Source: JAUREX01 sp044356825
GTDB lineage: Bacteria; Pseudomonadota; Alphaproteobacteria; Rhodobacterales; Rhodobacteraceae
Direction of reading: 5' to 3'
DNA: 16,488 bases
Assembly: GCA_044356825.1 (NCBI GenBank)
Contig: JBIKVM010000050.1
Span: 1-16,488 of the forward strand
Under the pieces are notes generated by a model, which was given only the letters and a program-made list of their open reading frames with translations, ran no database searches and was not told the origin of the DNA. Shown piece by piece: positions 15,066-16,488 of this stretch (position 1 is the first letter of the stretch; every line of letters begins with the position of its first letter). The position numbers and the translations under genes were made by a program.

Positions 15066-15812
15066 CTAGTGGTGGGCGTCGCCCACCGCGTCCTTGAGAT
15101 AGACGCAGGTCAGGATGGTGAACACATAGGCCTGGATGACCGAGACCAGAAGTTCGAGCGCATAGATCGCCGTCATCGCCCCGATGGCCACGGGCGAGAC
15201 GAGCGCGACCGAGGCGAAGCCCGCGAACACCTTCAGCACCGCGTGGCCCGCCATCAGGTTGCCCGCAAGTCGGATCGAATGGCTGACGGGGCGCACGAAG
15301 TAGGAGATGAGCTCGATCACCGCGAGGATCGGCCGCAGCGCGAGCGGTGCCGACGACACCCAGAACATCGCGAGGAACCCGACGCCCTTGCGCGCCAGAC
15401 CGAGGACCGTGACCCCGAGGAACACCGCGAGCGCAAGCGTTGCCGTGACCGCCACATGGCTTGTCGTCGTGAAGCTCATGGGGATGAGGCCGAGCAGGTT
15501 GGCAAAGAGGATGAAGAGGAAGAGCGTCATCACATAGGGGAAGTACTTCACCCCGTCGTGGCCAGCGACCTCTTCGACCATGTTGTGGATGAAGCCGTAC
15601 ATCAGCTCGGCCACCGACTGGCTCCGCGAGGGCACGATGGCCCGGCGCCGCGTGCCCATGACCATCAGCAGCCCGATCGCCACCACCGCGAGCACGAGCC
15701 AGAGTGTGACGTTCGTGGGGGTATACCAGTGCACCGGCCCCTCGCCGAACAGGGGCTTCACGATGAACTGATCCATCGGGTGGATCTGCAATCCGCCGCC
15801 TTCTGCCGCCAC
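15066..15812 (-). CDS. atpB: ATP synthase F0 subunit a
   Basis: Membrane stator that provides the two proton half-channels facing the c-ring. It has 248 residues with several membrane helices. Seen: HPMDQFIVKPLFG (11-23) near the N-terminus, TPTNVTLWLVLAVVAIGLLM (31-50), FILFANLLGLIP (100-111), ISYFVRPVSHSIRLAGNLMA with the essential Arg181, and IYALELLVSVIQAYVFTILT (216-235). The chosen start is the GTG at 15812, preceded by GAGGGGG at a proper distance. The frame stays open to another GTG at 15830, but that one overlaps the ribosome site and lacks one of its own; the ATG at MDQF, thirteen codons in, would remove part of the normal N-terminus. It stops with TAG and follows atpI by 45 bp. Confidence 0.95.
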   Translation of the reverse strand: MAAEGGGLQIHPMDQFIVKPLFGEGPVHWYTPTNVTLWLVLAVVAIGLLMVMGTRRRAIVPSRSQSVAELMYGFIHNMVEEVAGHDGVKYFPYVMTLFLFILFANLLGLIPMSFTTTSHVAVTATLALAVFLGVTVLGLARKGVGFLAMFWVSSAPLALRPILAVIELISYFVRPVSHSIRLAGNLMAGHAVLKVFAGFASVALVSPVAIGAMTAIYALELLVSVIQAYVFTILTCVYLKDAVGDAHH

Positions 15813-15857
15813 GTTCCGCCCCCTCTGCACCGCGCCGGACCCATGGCCCGGCCGCGT

Positions 15858-16178
15858 TCAGTCTGCCTTTTCTTCCGCCCGTTTCGCCGCCTCCGCCAGC
15901 TGGCGCGCGGTTCCGAGCATCACCCGCACCCCGGCCGCGAAGCCCAGAAGCGCGAAAACCACCATGAGCAACGGCCGCGTCCCGAAGAGCGCGTCGAGCC
16001 CGTATCCGATCCCGAGCCCGACGGCCATGCCGGTCGCAAGCTCGATCACCATCCGCCACGCGGCCTCGCCCTGCGACAGGCCGCGCATCATGCCCTTACC
16101 GGTCGCCGGCGCCTTGCGCGCTTCCGACAGGCGCCGCTCCAGCGCGCGCATCCTCTCGGCATCGTCGTCTTCGGCCAT
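15858..16178 (-). CDS. atpI: ATP synthase assembly protein AtpI
   Basis: Small membrane protein that in other bacteria helps assemble the c-ring and may affect Mg2+ supply. It has 106 residues. A charged N-terminus (about 1-35, MAEDDDAERMRALERRLSEA) is followed by QGEAAWRMVIELATGMAVGL and two membrane helices (about 42-63 and 68-90) with GIGYGLDALFGTRPL between them, then a charged tail. This matches alphaproteobacterial AtpI. The start at 16178 is the best fit, with GAAGGG upstream; an ATG at 16202 (MVPRRAP) and an open frame to 16328 are possible but would put the start in the promoter region. It is the first gene of the F0 operon. Confidence 0.85.
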   Translation of the reverse strand: MAEDDDAERMRALERRLSEARKAPATGKGMMRGLSQGEAAWRMVIELATGMAVGLGIGYGLDALFGTRPLLMVVFALLGFAAGVRVMLGTARQLAEAAKRAEEKAD

Positions 16179-16204
16179 CTTCGGCGCCCTTCGCGGGACC
16201 ATCG

Positions 16205-16234
16205 CATCTAGCCGCCGCGGGGGGGCAGAGTCAA
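16205..16234 (-). promoter_or_regulatory. Candidate promoter of the F0 ATP synthase operon
   Basis: On the minus strand TTGACT (16229-16234), five of six matches to the -35 consensus, lies 18 bp from TAGATG (16205-16210), a weak -10. Transcription would begin near 16198, leaving a leader of about 20 bases before the atpI start. The spacer is very G/C-rich, with a run of seven C. It is the best sigma-70-like pair I see upstream of the operon, but the -10 is poor. Confidence 0.4.
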
Positions 16235-16323
16235 CCCGGCCGCGGCGAAGGCTAAGTTTCTGTAAAGATGACATGTTCCGGCGCCGATCGGCCCGGTGGC
16301 GGATCCTGGGGCGCGCCTGCATC

Positions 16324-16341
16324 TTCAACCGCGCGGTTGAA
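16324..16341. promoter_or_regulatory. Perfect 18-bp palindrome, probable ArsR-type operator
   Basis: TTCAACCGCGCGGTTGAA is a perfect inverted repeat ending 30 bp before the start of the ArsR-family gene. The core AACC-N4-GGTT is the kind of symmetrical site bound by ArsR-type dimers, which commonly repress their own promoter. TTGAAC at 16337-16342 overlaps it and could be a -35 box, with TAGTGT (16360-16365) as a -10. Autoregulation is inferred from position and symmetry. Confidence 0.6.
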
Positions 16342-16371
16342 CGTTTCGCGCCCCGGCGCTAGTGTCGCGCC

Positions 16372-16488
16372 ATGGATGACCCGCTCGACCGCGTCTTCGC
16401 CGCCCTCGCCGATCCGACCCGGCGGCAGATCCTTGCGATGCTGCTCGAGGATGACATGGCGGTGACGGATGTAGCGGCCCCCTTCGCG
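16372..16488 (+). CDS. ArsR-family transcriptional regulator, 3' end cut by window edge
   Basis: Only the first 39 codons are present. MDDPLDRVFAALADPTRRQI is the typical opening of ArsR-family winged-helix regulators, with the hallmark ALADPTRRQIL helix, followed by MLLEDDMAVTDVAAPFA leading into the recognition HTH. This subgroup (DPTRR type) often sits next to a gene for a SRPBCC/START-domain protein, which cannot be checked here. No clear ribosome site precedes the ATG; the possible -10 at 16360-16365 would put the transcript start almost on the ATG, so a leaderless mRNA is conceivable. It is divergent from atpI and preceded by a perfect palindrome, its likely operator. Inducer and targets are unknown. 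Confidence 0.85.
   Translation, partial: MDDPLDRVFAALADPTRRQILAMLLEDDMAVTDVAAPFA

Noticed and set aside
15025..16059. Upstream extension of the atpE frame, giving a 423-codon protein
   Set aside because: Only the last 78 codons are subunit c; the rest is out of frame over atpB and atpI, and atpE has its own start and ribosome site.

Overview
The window is a high-GC, densely coding chromosomal segment with no mobile element, RNA gene, CRISPR array or sign of recent transfer. Gene content points to an alphaproteobacterium of the order Rhodobacterales: dnaG next to a long alphaproteobacterial rpoD, a split F0 operon in the order atpI-atpB-atpE-atpF'-atpF with two b-type subunits, a RamB/ScfR-type regulator, and malyl-CoA metabolism. 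The family assignments rest on motif reading, not on a database search.

Layout. Bases 1-3524 (+): the end of DNA primase, then the housekeeping sigma factor, separated by a short spacer with a hairpin between direct repeats. A hairpin at 3547-3568 separates rpoD from the convergent ilvC (-). ilvC is divergent from two tandem Lrp/AsnC regulators (+) whose stop and start codons overlap. Bases 5653-8701 (-) hold an operon transcribed mcl1-mtkA-mtkB: malyl-CoA lyase plus both subunits of malate-CoA ligase (malate thiokinase). Divergent from it is a RamB/ScfR-type regulator (8843-10246), across a 141-bp gap whose regulator-proximal part is strikingly AT-rich and repeat-bearing. This is the most interesting locus: a self-contained, locally regulated module that interconverts malate with acetyl-CoA plus glyoxylate. 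That chemistry belongs to the serine cycle and connects to the ethylmalonyl-CoA pathway.

Bases 10247-11880 (-): nth (endonuclease III) followed by a PfkB-family sugar/adenosine kinase, coupled by an ATGA overlap. Bases 11987-13571 (+): an AraC-HTH/O6-alkylguanine-DNA methyltransferase fusion (Ada without its N-terminal metal domain), then an OmpA-family lipoprotein. Bases 13581-16234 (-): the F0 part of ATP synthase, from a candidate promoter near 16205-16234 to a strong intrinsic terminator at 13581-13613. A very stable intercistronic hairpin just downstream of atpE, together with tandem repeats just upstream of it, may help make more c subunit than the other F0 proteins. The window ends inside an ArsR-family regulator gene (16372 onward, +), preceded by a perfect 18-bp palindrome that is probably its operator.

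No stretch over 300 bases lacks a gene. Many long open frames on the opposite strands are GC-driven shadows and were left out. Most genes are ordinary housekeeping genes. The observations worth follow-up are regulatory: the mcl1/scfR divergon, the atpE-flanking RNA structures, the ArsR palindrome, the twin Lrp pair beside ilvC, and the dnaG-rpoD spacer.
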